Assembly: GCA_934130355.1 (NCBI GenBank)
Contig: CAKOXV010000003.1
Span: 31,996-95,995 of the forward strand
Source: an uncultured Clostridia bacterium
Lineage (GTDB): Bacteria > Bacillota > Clostridia > TANB77 > CAG-508
Direction of reading: 5' to 3'
Length of the DNA stretch: 64,000 nucleotides
The notes beneath the pieces were generated by a model. It saw only the letters and a program-made list of their open reading frames with translations, did not search any database and was not told where the DNA came from. Shown piece after piece: positions 26,161-35,373 of this stretch (positions within the stretch are counted from its first letter, which is position 1; every line of letters starts with the position of its first letter). Position numbers and translations under genes: made by a program.

Positions 26161-27414
26161 TTAATTAATCAATTCATTATTTATATTATTTTTTAGTTCA
26201 TTCCATATTTGATTTGTTTTTATATAATCATTATAATGTTGATCAACATCTTTATCGTACTTTTCTAATTCTTCTAATAATGCTGAAAAACAATTATCAT
26301 TAAATATTTCATTTAATTTTGGTACAATTTCTTGTAGTTTTTCAATCATACTATTTATTTCGTCTCTATACTTTTCTCTATCTTTTATATAAAGCAATAA
26401 TGGTTTATATTTAATCCATCCTAATGCAGCTTTTAAAAATCTTGTTTTTATATGTTCTTCTTTTACATTAATTTTTCTTAAACACTTAGGATATGTTCCT
26501 TCCATTATTTCAGTATATTTTAAAAATCCATCATGGAAATGATATACAGGTATTTTAACTGTTTTGGCATCTCCTAATAATGTTGAGAAAAACGTATCTT
26601 CTCCTCTTGCTAAAGGTGGATTATAAAATGCTGGGATTTTTTCTCTGTTTGTTAAATTTAAGCATAATGTTGAACCTGCAACCCATTTTCCTATTCCGTC
26701 TGATTTTATTTCATATTCTCCAATTCCTCTTGCAATATCTGGATTTGCATAAGTTACACCATTATTATTTTTCATTTTTTCTCTAATTGATTCCCAAGAT
26801 ATAATGTCATTACTTATTACTTCAATAAATTCTTTCATATCTTTTTCTGTAAAATCTTCAGTGTAATCTATGTATGGAATTGGTGATATATATCCACAAT
26901 GATGTCCTATTGTTACATTAGCATTTTCTTTTTCCATAAATTCTAAATGTCTTAATATATTATCTTGTTTAATCCATGAATTTTTTCCATTTTCTTTAAA
27001 AACTGCTACAGGATATTCATCATCATCCCAAAATAATAAATAGTCCATTTTATCCTTAATTGCATAATACATTATTGTATTTCTGCCTTTAGCATGTCCA
27101 TGGCCTAAAAAGAATTCCATTTCTTCTGTTTTCATTCCTTTTCTTGCTGATAACTTTTTTATTTGCTCTTTTATATCTTCTGGAGTTATATATTTTATTC
27201 TTATATCCTTGTATACAGGTGTATTTATATTATAGAATTCGTCTCTTGGTGTTTGTTGATATGATGAATCAAATAATACAAATATAGTTATTCTTACTTT
27301 TTTATTAAATCTGCTTACTTGTTCTAATATATCTTGATAGTAACTGTTTATTATATTACATACATTCGATCTTCCTGTTACAAATCCTATTCCAAAATTT
27401 ATTTCTTTTTCCAT
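26161..27414 (-). CDS. Putative GT-A-type glycosyltransferase, 417 aa
   Basis: Soluble 417-aa protein. After FGIGFVTGRSNVCNIINSYY it has a Rossmann-like half with a DDDE stretch (YLLFWDDDEYPVAVF) like the metal-binding DxD of GT-A enzymes, preceded by LGHGHAKGRNTIMYY. Further on are GKWVAGSTLCLNLTN and PLARGEDTFFSTLLG, which resemble acceptor-site loops of family 2-like transferases. Sugar donor and target are not predictable. It is monocistronic with its own terminator; GGAGATAGG lies upstream of the ATG. The family match is by motif pattern only. Confidence 0.65.
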   Translation of the reverse strand: MEKEINFGIGFVTGRSNVCNIINSYYQDILEQVSRFNKKVRITIFVLFDSSYQQTPRDEFYNINTPVYKDIRIKYITPEDIKEQIKKLSARKGMKTEEMEFFLGHGHAKGRNTIMYYAIKDKMDYLLFWDDDEYPVAVFKENGKNSWIKQDNILRHLEFMEKENANVTIGHHCGYISPIPYIDYTEDFTEKDMKEFIEVISNDIISWESIREKMKNNNGVTYANPDIARGIGEYEIKSDGIGKWVAGSTLCLNLTNREKIPAFYNPPLARGEDTFFSTLLGDAKTVKIPVYHFHDGFLKYTEIMEGTYPKCLRKINVKEEHIKTRFLKAALGWIKYKPLLLYIKDREKYRDEINSMIEKLQEIVPKLNEIFNDNCFSALLEELEKYDKDVDQHYNDYIKTNQIWNELKNNINNELIN

Positions 27415-27600
27415 ATTTTACCTACCTATCTCCTACTTTTCTATTATAGCAAATTTATTACATTTTGTAAAGCTATACATAAAGTTTTAATGTTAAAGCA
27501 TAAATTTTATTGAATTTATTTTTTTATGATATAATAAAAAAAAAGTGACAAATTACTATTTTAAATTGTAATAACAATAAATAGAAAAGGAGGAATAATT

Positions 27601-28173
27601 TTGGAAATATGTGAATCAATAAAGAAAAAATCCGATATAGAATTATACAAATTGTTTTTGGATGGAAATAATGATGCATTTAACTGCTTAATTATAAAAC
27701 ATAGAAATACACTAACAAATTTCATAATGACTTATGTTAAAAATTTAGAAATAGCTGAAGATATTGCTCAGGACAGTTTTATGTATATGATAGTAAATAA
27801 AATAGAATATGATTTTAAATACTCTTTTAAAACATATCTATATACTATAGCTAAATCAAGGACATTAAACTATTTAAAAAAAGTAAAACAAACTGTTTAT
27901 GTAGAAGATGTAATTGAAAATAATGTAAATTTTGAAGGAAATACAGAAAATGAATTTATTATTAAAGAAAACTATTATGCTCTACTCAAAACAATGAAAA
28001 AATTAAAAAAGAACCAACAAATCTCAATTTATTTATACTATTTTCAAGGTTTTTCGTATAAAGAAATCAGTAAAATATTAAATCAAAGTATGTCTAAAAC
28101 AAAAATGACAATACACAGAGCCAAAAAAATATTGAAAAAATTTTTAAAGGAGGATTATAATTATGACAAGTGA
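27601..28173 (+). CDS. ECF-type RNA polymerase sigma factor
   Basis: A 190-aa protein with sigma-2 (LIIKHRNTLTNFIMTYVKNL then AEDIAQDSFMYMI) and sigma-4 (KKNQQISIYLYYFQGFSYKE then ISKILNQSMSKTKMTIHRAKK). The start is TTG at 27601 behind a strong AAAGGAGG. The last 11 nt overlap the start of the following membrane-protein gene, so the pair is translationally coupled. ECF factors usually work with a membrane partner that holds them inactive; the neighbour is the obvious candidate. It resembles the sigma half of the fusion at 13578-15200. Confidence 0.9.
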   Translation: MEICESIKKKSDIELYKLFLDGNNDAFNCLIIKHRNTLTNFIMTYVKNLEIAEDIAQDSFMYMIVNKIEYDFKYSFKTYLYTIAKSRTLNYLKKVKQTVYVEDVIENNVNFEGNTENEFIIKENYYALLKTMKKLKKNQQISIYLYYFQGFSYKEISKILNQSMSKTKMTIHRAKKILKKFLKEDYNYDK

Positions 28174-29155
28174 TGATGTATTTGTTAATAATGTTTGGAA
28201 AAAGTACAACGATTATAAAAATTCAAATGTCAAAGAAAAATTTTTTGAAAGCCATCAATATAAAAATTCTGAAGTTAAAAGATGCTTGTGTACGATAACA
28301 AGTTTTATCTTGGGAAGCATTCTTACCACAGGAATTGTTTATGCTGGTGTTATAATATATGATTACACTCAAAAAAGTACAACAACTAATTGGAACCAAA
28401 ACATAGAATATGAATATAATCAAGATATGCTATATTCAGACGGATTTTACTATAAAAAAATATATAGTTATAATGACTATGAAAATGCAACTCAAATATG
28501 GAATAATCTAATAGAAATGCAAGAAAAAGACTTTGAAAACTCTTTTGTAATAATAATTGCTGGCGAAAACTATGATACAACAAATTTATACATTTCCAGC
28601 ATTTATAATAAAGATGAAAAAATGTATATTGACTTAAAGTCAAAAAATGAATGGAATGAAAATAACACTGTAATTTCTGCAAAAATATCAAAAAAATTAG
28701 ATAAAGATTTTATTAAACTAAATAACATTCCTAATCAGCCAAATACTCCCAATGAGTATTTAGATATAAAAAATTTGAGTAATCAATATACAATAGAAGA
28801 TGCAATAAATGATGGCTGCTTTGTAGTTAAAAATAATGAAATAATTTCTGACAATAAAAAACAATTAGATAATTTTATTAATAACTGTAAACTAAATGTA
28901 GAATGTTTTTTAAGAATTTACAAATATGAATATGGAATAAAAATATCCATTTTTGATATTGAATATAAATCTGGAAAAATAAACATGAACTGTAGATCTA
29001 TTAGTTCAGGAGAAGATAAAATGTTACATCGTAGTGGAAATAGAATTGAAAAACTAACAAACAATAATATATATGATAAATATATTGTATATGCTCTTTT
29101 CGATGAATTAGGAAATCAACAAATAATATGTTCTATAAAAAAGGATAATATTTAA
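28163..29155 (+). CDS. Single-pass membrane protein coupled to the sigma factor (putative anti-sigma)
   Basis: A 330-aa protein. A cytoplasmic N-terminus (~50 residues, VFVNNVWKKYNDYKNSNVKE) is followed by one membrane helix (TITSFILGSILTTGIVYAGV) and a ~260-residue outside domain I do not recognise. The topology matches an anti-sigma or sensor partner of the overlapping sigma factor. The arrangement mirrors residues 184-540 of the fused protein at 13578-15200, including an AGGAYATV/AGVIIYDYT-like end of the helix. Function is inferred from context. Confidence 0.7.
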   Translation: MTSDDVFVNNVWKKYNDYKNSNVKEKFFESHQYKNSEVKRCLCTITSFILGSILTTGIVYAGVIIYDYTQKSTTTNWNQNIEYEYNQDMLYSDGFYYKKIYSYNDYENATQIWNNLIEMQEKDFENSFVIIIAGENYDTTNLYISSIYNKDEKMYIDLKSKNEWNENNTVISAKISKKLDKDFIKLNNIPNQPNTPNEYLDIKNLSNQYTIEDAINDGCFVVKNNEIISDNKKQLDNFINNCKLNVECFLRIYKYEYGIKISIFDIEYKSGKINMNCRSISSGEDKMLHRSGNRIEKLTNNNIYDKYIVYALFDELGNQQIICSIKKDNI

Positions 29156-29328
29156 ATTTTTTACATTTTTTTACCTTTTGGAAATATTTTTAAAAATCTA
29201 TTATATAATATGAATGTTTATAACATTTATCATAAATATTCAAATTACTAATAATAATTTTGGGGTAATTTGATATTAAATACTAAAAAGGATTAAAACA
29301 ACTATGAAACAATGGAGGTAAAACAAAC

Positions 29329-30114
29329 ATGAAAAAAAATACCAAATTAGCAAAACGGATTGTATCACTAGTATTAGTCTTTATAGCTGTATTTACTACG
29401 TTTCCTATTGTACATGTAAAAGCAGACGAAGAACACTACTATGGTGGTCAAGAAATTGCTTGGCAGGATTTTGTAGTTTATAGTTCTACTGACTGGACTA
29501 CAAGAATTGGTAAAATTTATAAATATGAAGGATTTACAGTTTTACTTCAAAATGGTCCATATGGGTATTTATGGGTAGAGTATAGTACCTCTAATGGGCC
29601 TAAGCGAGGTTATATTCAAATCCCTAACGATGAATGGGGTGGAAGAGCAGATGGACTTGCTAAAGTAAAAACTTATTCAAATGTTTACTATGGTACTAAT
29701 ACGAGTAGTTATCGTAGAGCAGGTTCCGTTAATGCTAACGAAACTGTAGCCATTCTAGCAAAAAATGATGATTGGGTATATATTGAATATAATACCACTT
29801 CAGGTAGAAAGCGAGGATATATGTCATATTCTAATCTTGAAGTGTACAACAGACCTAATTCTCTTCCTGATTTATATACCTACAAGAAAGATGCCGATCT
29901 AGTTTATATGGAAGGCACATATACTGTATATTCTGGTCCTACTAGTCTTTATACTGTAGTTGGTTCCGTATCTGACGAATATGTGACTCAATATGGTATA
30001 GATGTTGTTTTTAGTAATAACATCAGTTACTATATCGAATATTTGGTAGACGGTACTCATGAATGGAAGAGTGGCTTCATTGTTTTTGGTCCCACTCCTT
30101 CTAAACAAAGTTAA
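29329..30114 (+). CDS. Secreted SH3-like repeat protein, 261 aa
   Basis: Clear signal peptide: MKKNTKLAKR followed by IVSLVLVFIAVFTTFPIV and a cleavage-like VKADEE. The mature part has SH3-like repeats with recurring WVYIEYNTTSGRKRGYM and LWVEYSTSNGPKRGYIQI motifs. It probably binds the cell wall; no catalytic domain is visible. RBS TGGAGG precedes the ATG. Codon 10 is CGG and CGT/CGA are used, unlike the housekeeping genes, suggesting acquisition. It lies downstream of the sigma/anti-sigma pair and could be their target, but no promoter evidence supports this. A terminator follows at 30194. Confidence 0.75.
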   Translation: MKKNTKLAKRIVSLVLVFIAVFTTFPIVHVKADEEHYYGGQEIAWQDFVVYSSTDWTTRIGKIYKYEGFTVLLQNGPYGYLWVEYSTSNGPKRGYIQIPNDEWGGRADGLAKVKTYSNVYYGTNTSSYRRAGSVNANETVAILAKNDDWVYIEYNTTSGRKRGYMSYSNLEVYNRPNSLPDLYTYKKDADLVYMEGTYTVYSGPTSLYTVVGSVSDEYVTQYGIDVVFSNNISYYIEYLVDGTHEWKSGFIVFGPTPSKQS

Positions 30115-30193
30115 GACAAAAAAATCGTTGTTCAAAAAGTAATAACATTCTCTAAACTGTTAGTTAAAATGTTTTAATCCTTTAAAGTATTGG

Positions 30194-30229
30194 TCAGGAA
30201 TACTATAATAGTATTCCTGATTTTAATAT
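30194..30229 (+). terminator. Terminator of the SH3 repeat gene
   Basis: TCAGGAATACT/AGTATTCCTGA hairpin followed by TTTTAATATT. Confidence 0.85.
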
Positions 30230-30347
30230 TTTTATGATATTTTTTCAAAATAATTGGAAATACTGTTAGAATTATCAAAAAAGTTAGAATAGAACACTTT
30301 ATAAGTCTCCTCATCTAACTATTGATATAAAACATTTAACATTTTAT

Positions 30348-30971
30348 TCATTTTTTATATTTTTGTAGATAACTTATATCAGCCAATCTTAATATTTTAA
30401 ATTGGTTATCTTCAAAATCTAATTCATTTATAGCAACATTATGTTGGCAAAATCTTTCTCTTTCAAGGTAAAATGGTACATTTGCAACTTTTCTCATAAA
30501 AGCTTCTATTGCAACTCCATGTGAGCCAATTAAAATTGTTTTTCCTTCACTTTGTTTAGCTATTTTAAAAATAAAATTATACATTCTTTCAGAAACTTCT
30601 TGCATAGTTTCTTGTTTTGGAATTCCACTTATTTCATTAGTTTTTATTTGCGTTTCTTTTATTTCTGGTTGTATCTTGTTAACTTCTTCCCATTTCCAAC
30701 CATCATAAATTCCAAAATACATTTCACATAGTCTTGAATCTTGTTCTACTTCTAAACCATTTAATTTTGCTAATTTTTCTACAGTTTTTTCTGCTCTTCC
30801 TGACATACTTGCATATACTTCATCAAATTTTATATTTTTTAATTCCTGTGTAAGGTTATCAATTAATAGATTTCCTCTTTCTGTAATCTCATAATCTTGC
30901 CTTCCTGTGAGCCTATTTTCTATATTTCCTACACTTTCAGTATGTCGAACTATAAATATTTTGCATTTCAT
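30348..30971 (-). CDS. Histidine phosphatase family protein (phosphoglycerate mutase-like)
   Basis: A 207-aa protein. The catalytic RHT motif is in FIVRHTESVGNIENRLTGR; the second His is in ILIGSHGVAIEAFM and the acid/base Glu lies in CEMYFGIYDGW. It belongs to the branched group of cofactor-dependent mutases and phosphatases (CobC/GpmB-like); substrate unknown. It starts about 20 nt after the glycosyltransferase gene on the same strand, behind AAAGGGGA. It probably forms an operon with that gene. Confidence 0.9.
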   Translation of the reverse strand: MKCKIFIVRHTESVGNIENRLTGRQDYEITERGNLLIDNLTQELKNIKFDEVYASMSGRAEKTVEKLAKLNGLEVEQDSRLCEMYFGIYDGWKWEEVNKIQPEIKETQIKTNEISGIPKQETMQEVSERMYNFIFKIAKQSEGKTILIGSHGVAIEAFMRKVANVPFYLERERFCQHNVAINELDFEDNQFKILRLADISYLQKYKK

Positions 30972-30991
30972 TTTTGAATCCCCTTTATTTT

Positions 30992-31861
30992 TTATTCATC
31001 ATCAGCTAATTTTTTAAATTTATAGTTTCTTTTAGGTAATACTTTTGTTATTCTATTTTCACGTAAAGCATCTAATATGTTTTCTATTCTTAATGGAATA
31101 CTATCATTTTCATTTTTTATAAAGCTTAATAAATATTTTTTGTCTTCATCTGGAGTGATTTCATACAAATCTGTTACTTCAGCTAACATTCTATACCAAT
31201 CTGAACATTTTTTTATTGTTGGTTTTGTCATTACACTTCCAATTCTATTTCTAAAATATTTAAATATAGGAATTTCTTTAAATGTAGTATTTTGAGCTAA
31301 GATATTTGCTTTTATAGAGAATAATTCATCCTCATAATACATTCCCTCTTTAAATTTCAAATTATTTCTTCTTAAAAAGTCTACATTCCAGCATTTGCTT
31401 GATACTGAGAAACTTGTATCACAAAGTAATCTTTGCTCTCTTGTTGAGTTTTCACTATTTGATAATCTATATGAGCTTCCATCTGCTCCTACACTTTCAT
31501 ATCCAAGATAAATAACATCATATATATTTGAATCTACTATCTCATTAATATTTTTTAATGTGTTTTCATCATATAAACTATCATCTCCATCTAAGAAGAT
31601 TATATATTCTCCCTTTGCTTTATCAATTGCTATATTTCTTGTTGCTCCAGCTGTTCCTGAATTTTTAGTTCCACTATATATTTCTATTTTTTCATTTTGC
31701 ATGTTTTTAACTATTTCAACTGTTGAATCTGTTGAACAGTCATCAACAACTATTAGCTCATAGTCTGTAAATGTTTGATTTAAAACACTATTTATTGCTC
31801 TTTCAACATATTTTTCTATATTATAACAACTTACAGCTACTGTAAATTTTGGATTATCCAT
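30992..31861 (-). CDS. Family 2 glycosyltransferase
   Basis: A 289-aa enzyme with the classic GT2 N-terminus (FTVAVSCYNIEKYVERAINS then VVDDCSTDST), the DxD metal motif in IIFLDGDDSLYDE, and the acceptor loop MYYEDELFSIKAN with its E-D-E. It would transfer a sugar from a nucleotide sugar to a surface polysaccharide or lipid. The acceptor is unknown. It is followed closely by the histidine phosphatase gene. Confidence 0.9.
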   Translation of the reverse strand: MDNPKFTVAVSCYNIEKYVERAINSVLNQTFTDYELIVVDDCSTDSTVEIVKNMQNEKIEIYSGTKNSGTAGATRNIAIDKAKGEYIIFLDGDDSLYDENTLKNINEIVDSNIYDVIYLGYESVGADGSSYRLSNSENSTREQRLLCDTSFSVSSKCWNVDFLRRNNLKFKEGMYYEDELFSIKANILAQNTTFKEIPIFKYFRNRIGSVMTKPTIKKCSDWYRMLAEVTDLYEITPDEDKKYLLSFIKNENDSIPLRIENILDALRENRITKVLPKRNYKFKKLADDE

Positions 31862-31889
31862 CTTATTTTCATTCCTTCCATTGGGCTCG

Positions 31890-31941
31890 TTAGAGGTGCA
31901 CTTTAATGCTATTTCTTAATGTAATACAATTAGTGCACCTT
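31890..31941. terminator. Hairpin with 8-bp GC-rich stem and + strand T-run
   Basis: AGGTGCACT/AGTGCACCT with an internal ~33-nt loop, then TTTTTT on the + strand. It lies between ppaC and the GT2 gene, both on the minus strand, so its orientation is odd for a terminator; a regulatory hairpin is an alternative. Confidence 0.4.
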
Positions 31942-31946
31942 TTTTG

Positions 31947-32864
31947 TTACATATTTTTTTCAACTAATGGTAATATTTGTTTCTTTCTAGAAACCACTCC
32001 TGGCATAATTGCTATATTATCATTTATTTCATAAGTTTTAGATATTGCATCAGTTCTATTTCCTAAAACTATTGCTTCTGAATTACTATTTACTATATCT
32101 GTTATAACAAATATAAATAGGCTTAATCCTTTGTTTTCTATTTCTTTCTTAATTTCTTCTTCTAATTTTGCTTTTCTTTTTAATACGTCTGGAATACTTA
32201 CTGTGTTCACTTGAGCTATAATATATTTATTGTCTTCCTTTTCAATTTTTTTAGCATCTAAATTTATTAATTCTGATTCTGTATATTTATCTAGATTTGT
32301 TCCTGCTTTTAACATTTCTAGTCCATAAATATCTATATCTACATTTGCTATTTGTGCTAATTCTTTAACTGCTTTTATATCTTTTTCTGTTGTAGTTGGT
32401 GATTTTAATAACAATGTATCAGAAATGATTGCACTTAGCATAAGTCCTGCTATTGCAGGTTCAATGTCTAATTTATTTGTTTTATACATTTCAAATAATA
32501 TTGTTGATGTACATCCTACTGGTTGTGCATAATAAAATAATGGTTCTGCTGTTTGAAAGTTGTTTATTCTATGATGATCAACAACTTCAATTATTCTTGC
32601 ATTTTCTATTCCATCAACAGATTGTGAAAATTCATTATGATCAACTAATATTACATCTTGTTGTTCTTCTACTTTTTCCAAAAGTTCTGGAACTTCTACG
32701 TTAAAGTATTCTAACGCATAATTTGTTTCTTCATTAATATTTCCTAATCTGCAAGGAATTATTTCCTTTCCATTTAATTTTTTTTGCAAATCTGCCATTA
32801 CAATACTTGAGCAGATTGTATCTGTATCAGGGTTTTTATGCCCAAAAACTAATATTTTTTCCAT
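31947..32864 (-). CDS. ppaC: Manganese-dependent inorganic pyrophosphatase
   Basis: A 305-aa family II pyrophosphatase (DHH superfamily), close to the usual ~309 aa. Metal and substrate motifs in order: GHKNPDTDTICS, VDHNEFSQS, VVDHHRINNF (DHH), and SRKKQ near the C-terminus. It hydrolyses PPi to phosphate in the cytoplasm. No CBS or DRTGG insert is present. It follows hslO by 17 nt. Confidence 0.93.
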   Translation of the reverse strand: MEKILVFGHKNPDTDTICSSIVMADLQKKLNGKEIIPCRLGNINEETNYALEYFNVEVPELLEKVEEQQDVILVDHNEFSQSVDGIENARIIEVVDHHRINNFQTAEPLFYYAQPVGCTSTILFEMYKTNKLDIEPAIAGLMLSAIISDTLLLKSPTTTEKDIKAVKELAQIANVDIDIYGLEMLKAGTNLDKYTESELINLDAKKIEKEDNKYIIAQVNTVSIPDVLKRKAKLEEEIKKEIENKGLSLFIFVITDIVNSNSEAIVLGNRTDAISKTYEINDNIAIMPGVVSRKKQILPLVEKNM

Positions 32865-32881
32865 TTTAATTTTTCCTCTCT

Positions 32882-33766
32882 TTATTTAATTTTTGAATTT
32901 AAAATTTCTATAAGTTCTTGTTTATCAAAGTTATATTTTTTATTACAAAACTGACATTGTATCTCTGCTTTGCCATCTTCTTCTATTAATTCTGTAAGTT
33001 GTTCTTTTCCAAGAGTCATTAATCCATCTGCAAATTTTTCTTTATCACATCCGCATCTATAAGCTGGCTCGATTGATGCATCCATTACTTTTACATTTTT
33101 ATCTCCTGTAATTTTTTGTGCTATTTCTTTCAAACTTAGATTATTATCTAACATTTTTGAAATTGCTCCAGCTTGAAAAATTGCCCTCTCTGTTCTTGAA
33201 ATTTCCTCTTCTGTTGCATCAGGCATTGGTGAAATTATATATCCTCCACTTGATCGTACGCCATTTTTATCAACTAAAACTCCTAGAGCAACAGCTGTTG
33301 GTTTTTGTTCTGATGTTTGAAAATAATTTGCAAAATCATCAGCTATCTCTCCTGATGTTAATGGGCTTATTCCTATATAAGGTTCTTTTAATCCTATATC
33401 TTTTATAACATTTATAAAGCCTTGTGTTCCAACAGCCTCTCCTACATCTAATTTTCCAAATTCATTTAATGGTAAATCTACATGAGGATTTGCTATACAT
33501 GCTTTTACATTTGGAGTATTGTCAGATACTGCAATACATTTTCCTATTGGACCATTTCCTTTGATTTGTATGGTCAATTTATCTGTTTTGTTTTTCATTT
33601 CAGAACCTATAAGTGCGGTTATTGTCAATATTCTTCCCATTACTGCTGTTGCTAATGGGCTTAGGTCATGTAGTTTTCTTGCTTCTTCTACTAAATTTGT
33701 GGTTGAAGCACATACAACTGAAATTTTACCATCCTCTGTTAAAAACTTTATTATTTGATCTTTCAT
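32882..33766 (-). CDS. hslO: Redox-activated chaperone Hsp33
   Basis: A 294-aa protein. The C-terminal zinc/redox switch is CGC followed later by CQFC. The N-terminal holdase domain has the GRILTITALIGS and GNGPIGKCIAVSD motifs. Oxidation releases zinc and activates the holdase. Its ATG overlaps the mscL stop (ATGA), so the two are translationally coupled. Confidence 0.95.
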   Translation of the reverse strand: MKDQIIKFLTEDGKISVVCASTTNLVEEARKLHDLSPLATAVMGRILTITALIGSEMKNKTDKLTIQIKGNGPIGKCIAVSDNTPNVKACIANPHVDLPLNEFGKLDVGEAVGTQGFINVIKDIGLKEPYIGISPLTSGEIADDFANYFQTSEQKPTAVALGVLVDKNGVRSSGGYIISPMPDATEEEISRTERAIFQAGAISKMLDNNLSLKEIAQKITGDKNVKVMDASIEPAYRCGCDKEKFADGLMTLGKEQLTELIEEDGKAEIQCQFCNKKYNFDKQELIEILNSKIK

Positions 33767-34245
33767 TTTGCTTCCACCTCTTCTGATAATTCAGATGTAC
33801 AGTGTGGACACCTTTTTGCATGATATTTAATTTCAGTTAAACAATATGGACATATTTTTGTTTCAGGTTCTTTTGGTTCTTCTTTTTTAGCTTCTTTATG
33901 TTTTATAAATTTTCCGTTTTTGTCTAATTTAGTTGCTGCAATGTCTCCTATTTCTTTTAGTTTGTTTAATTTATTTAAATATTTTACTACAATAAAGATT
34001 GAAAATGCTATTATTAAAAAATCTACTATTGCTGTAATAAAGTTGCCATATTTTATAGATGCATTTCCAACTGTAAATACCATGTCTGAAAAATCTACTT
34101 TCCCAGTAAGTACTGAAATTGCAGGCATTATTATATCATTTACTAGTGAATTTACAATTTTCTGGAATGCTCCTCCTATTACAACACCTATCGCCATGTC
34201 CATTATATTGCCTTTTAATGCAAATTCTTTAAACTCTTTTAACAT
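33763..34245 (-). CDS. mscL: Large-conductance mechanosensitive channel with C-terminal zinc ribbon
   Basis: A 160-aa MscL. The first ~95 residues are canonical: MLKEFKEFALKGNIMDMAIG, VIGGAFQKIVNSLV, and the second helix FITAIVDFLIIAFSIFIVV. Instead of the usual short cytoplasmic helix bundle the C-terminus has CPYC and CPHC pairs (residues ~136-154, ICPYCLTEIKYHAKRCPHCT), a double-CxxC zinc ribbon. The channel opens under hypo-osmotic stress. It overlaps hslO by 4 nt and starts 1 nt after the GlcNAc-1-P transferase gene. Confidence 0.93.
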   Translation of the reverse strand: MLKEFKEFALKGNIMDMAIGVVIGGAFQKIVNSLVNDIIMPAISVLTGKVDFSDMVFTVGNASIKYGNFITAIVDFLIIAFSIFIVVKYLNKLNKLKEIGDIAATKLDKNGKFIKHKEAKKEEPKEPETKICPYCLTEIKYHAKRCPHCTSELSEEVEAK

Positions 34246-34246
34246 A

Positions 34247-35359
34247 TTATTGCTCCTTATCTTCTCCTTTTATTAGTTTTGGTGATTCTTCTTTTTCTTT
34301 TACAAAATTTCTATATCCTATTGATACTGCTGCTATTATCATAAGTAAAAATGATAATGCTTTCCATATTCCACTATCAAATAATATAATTGCAAACATT
34401 CCAAGAGATGCGCTTAATCCATATAATATTAATACTGCTTGTTTTTGAGTAAATCCTTTTTGAACAAGTCTATGATGTAAGTGTCCTTTATCTGGTTCAA
34501 AAACCGCTTTTATTGATTTTCCTTTTGCTATTCTTCTTATTATTGCAAATAGTACATCAAATATTGGCAATCCTAAAACTATCACTGGTAAAACTATTAC
34601 AGCAGCTGTGTATGTTTTTGCTACTCCTAAAATTGAGACAACTGATAACATGAATCCCAGAAAGTTTGAACCTGTATCTCCAATAAATGTTTTCGCAGGT
34701 GAAAAATTATATGGTAAAAATCCAACTAATGCACCACTCATTGCAGTTACGATTATTGTTGCTATCATTGGGGAACCATTCATTAAAAATATTATTAGTA
34801 ATGATATACATGATATTAAAGATATTCCTGATGATAAACCATCTAGTCCATCTATTAAATTTATTGCATTTGTAACTCCAACAATCCACAAAACTGTAAG
34901 TATTGTGGAAAACACGTCATTTAAACCTACTCTATATAAAAATGGAATGTTTAAATGTTCAATTTGTGTTCCAAATAATACAACAATTATAGCTGCTGTG
35001 ACTTGTCCTAAAAGTTGTTGCCACCATTTTAATGTCTTTATATCATCTAATACTCCTGTTATTGCAATTACGACAATTCCTAAGAATATTCCTAATATTT
35101 TTTTACCATATTGTTGTTCTGTAAATAAATCTAAACTTCCCTCAATACTCATTATTATTATTAAATATATTATAGATACTAAAAATCCTAATATTACTGC
35201 TGGTCCTCCAAATTTAGGCATCTTTTTAGTATGCATTCTTCTTTTGTCTTTTGGTACATCTACTGCACCTATTTTATTTGCTATTTTTATAGTATATGGT
35301 GTTGCCATAAATGATACTATAAATGCTAGTATAAATGCTATTGCTATATTTCCCCACAT
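34247..35359 (-). CDS. Undecaprenyl-phosphate GlcNAc-1-phosphate transferase (MraY/TagO/WecA family)
   Basis: About 370 aa with ten hydrophobic helices. Family motifs: DVPKDKRRMHTKKMPKFGG, the catalytic VTNAINLIDGLDGLSSG, the metal-binding FIGDTGSNFLGF, and the HLHH loop PDKGHLHHRLV. The HLHH form is typical of WecA/TagO rather than MraY, so it likely starts teichoic acid or other surface polymers. The open frame extends into rpiB, but GGAGG lies 8 nt before the ATG at 35359 (MWGNIAIAF), which fits the helix start. Confidence 0.92.
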   Translation of the reverse strand: MWGNIAIAFILAFIVSFMATPYTIKIANKIGAVDVPKDKRRMHTKKMPKFGGPAVILGFLVSIIYLIIIMSIEGSLDLFTEQQYGKKILGIFLGIVVIAITGVLDDIKTLKWWQQLLGQVTAAIIVVLFGTQIEHLNIPFLYRVGLNDVFSTILTVLWIVGVTNAINLIDGLDGLSSGISLISCISLLIIFLMNGSPMIATIIVTAMSGALVGFLPYNFSPAKTFIGDTGSNFLGFMLSVVSILGVAKTYTAAVIVLPVIVLGLPIFDVLFAIIRRIAKGKSIKAVFEPDKGHLHHRLVQKGFTQKQAVLILYGLSASLGMFAIILFDSGIWKALSFLLMIIAAVSIGYRNFVKEKEESPKLIKGEDKEQ

Positions 35360-35373
35360 ATACATAGCCTCCA

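Noticed and set aside
28163..28173. sigma/membrane-protein overlap at 28163-28173 as a fourth frameshift
   Set aside because: The downstream gene has its own ATG and RBS (AAAGGAGG) and there is no CGG; it is normal translational coupling.
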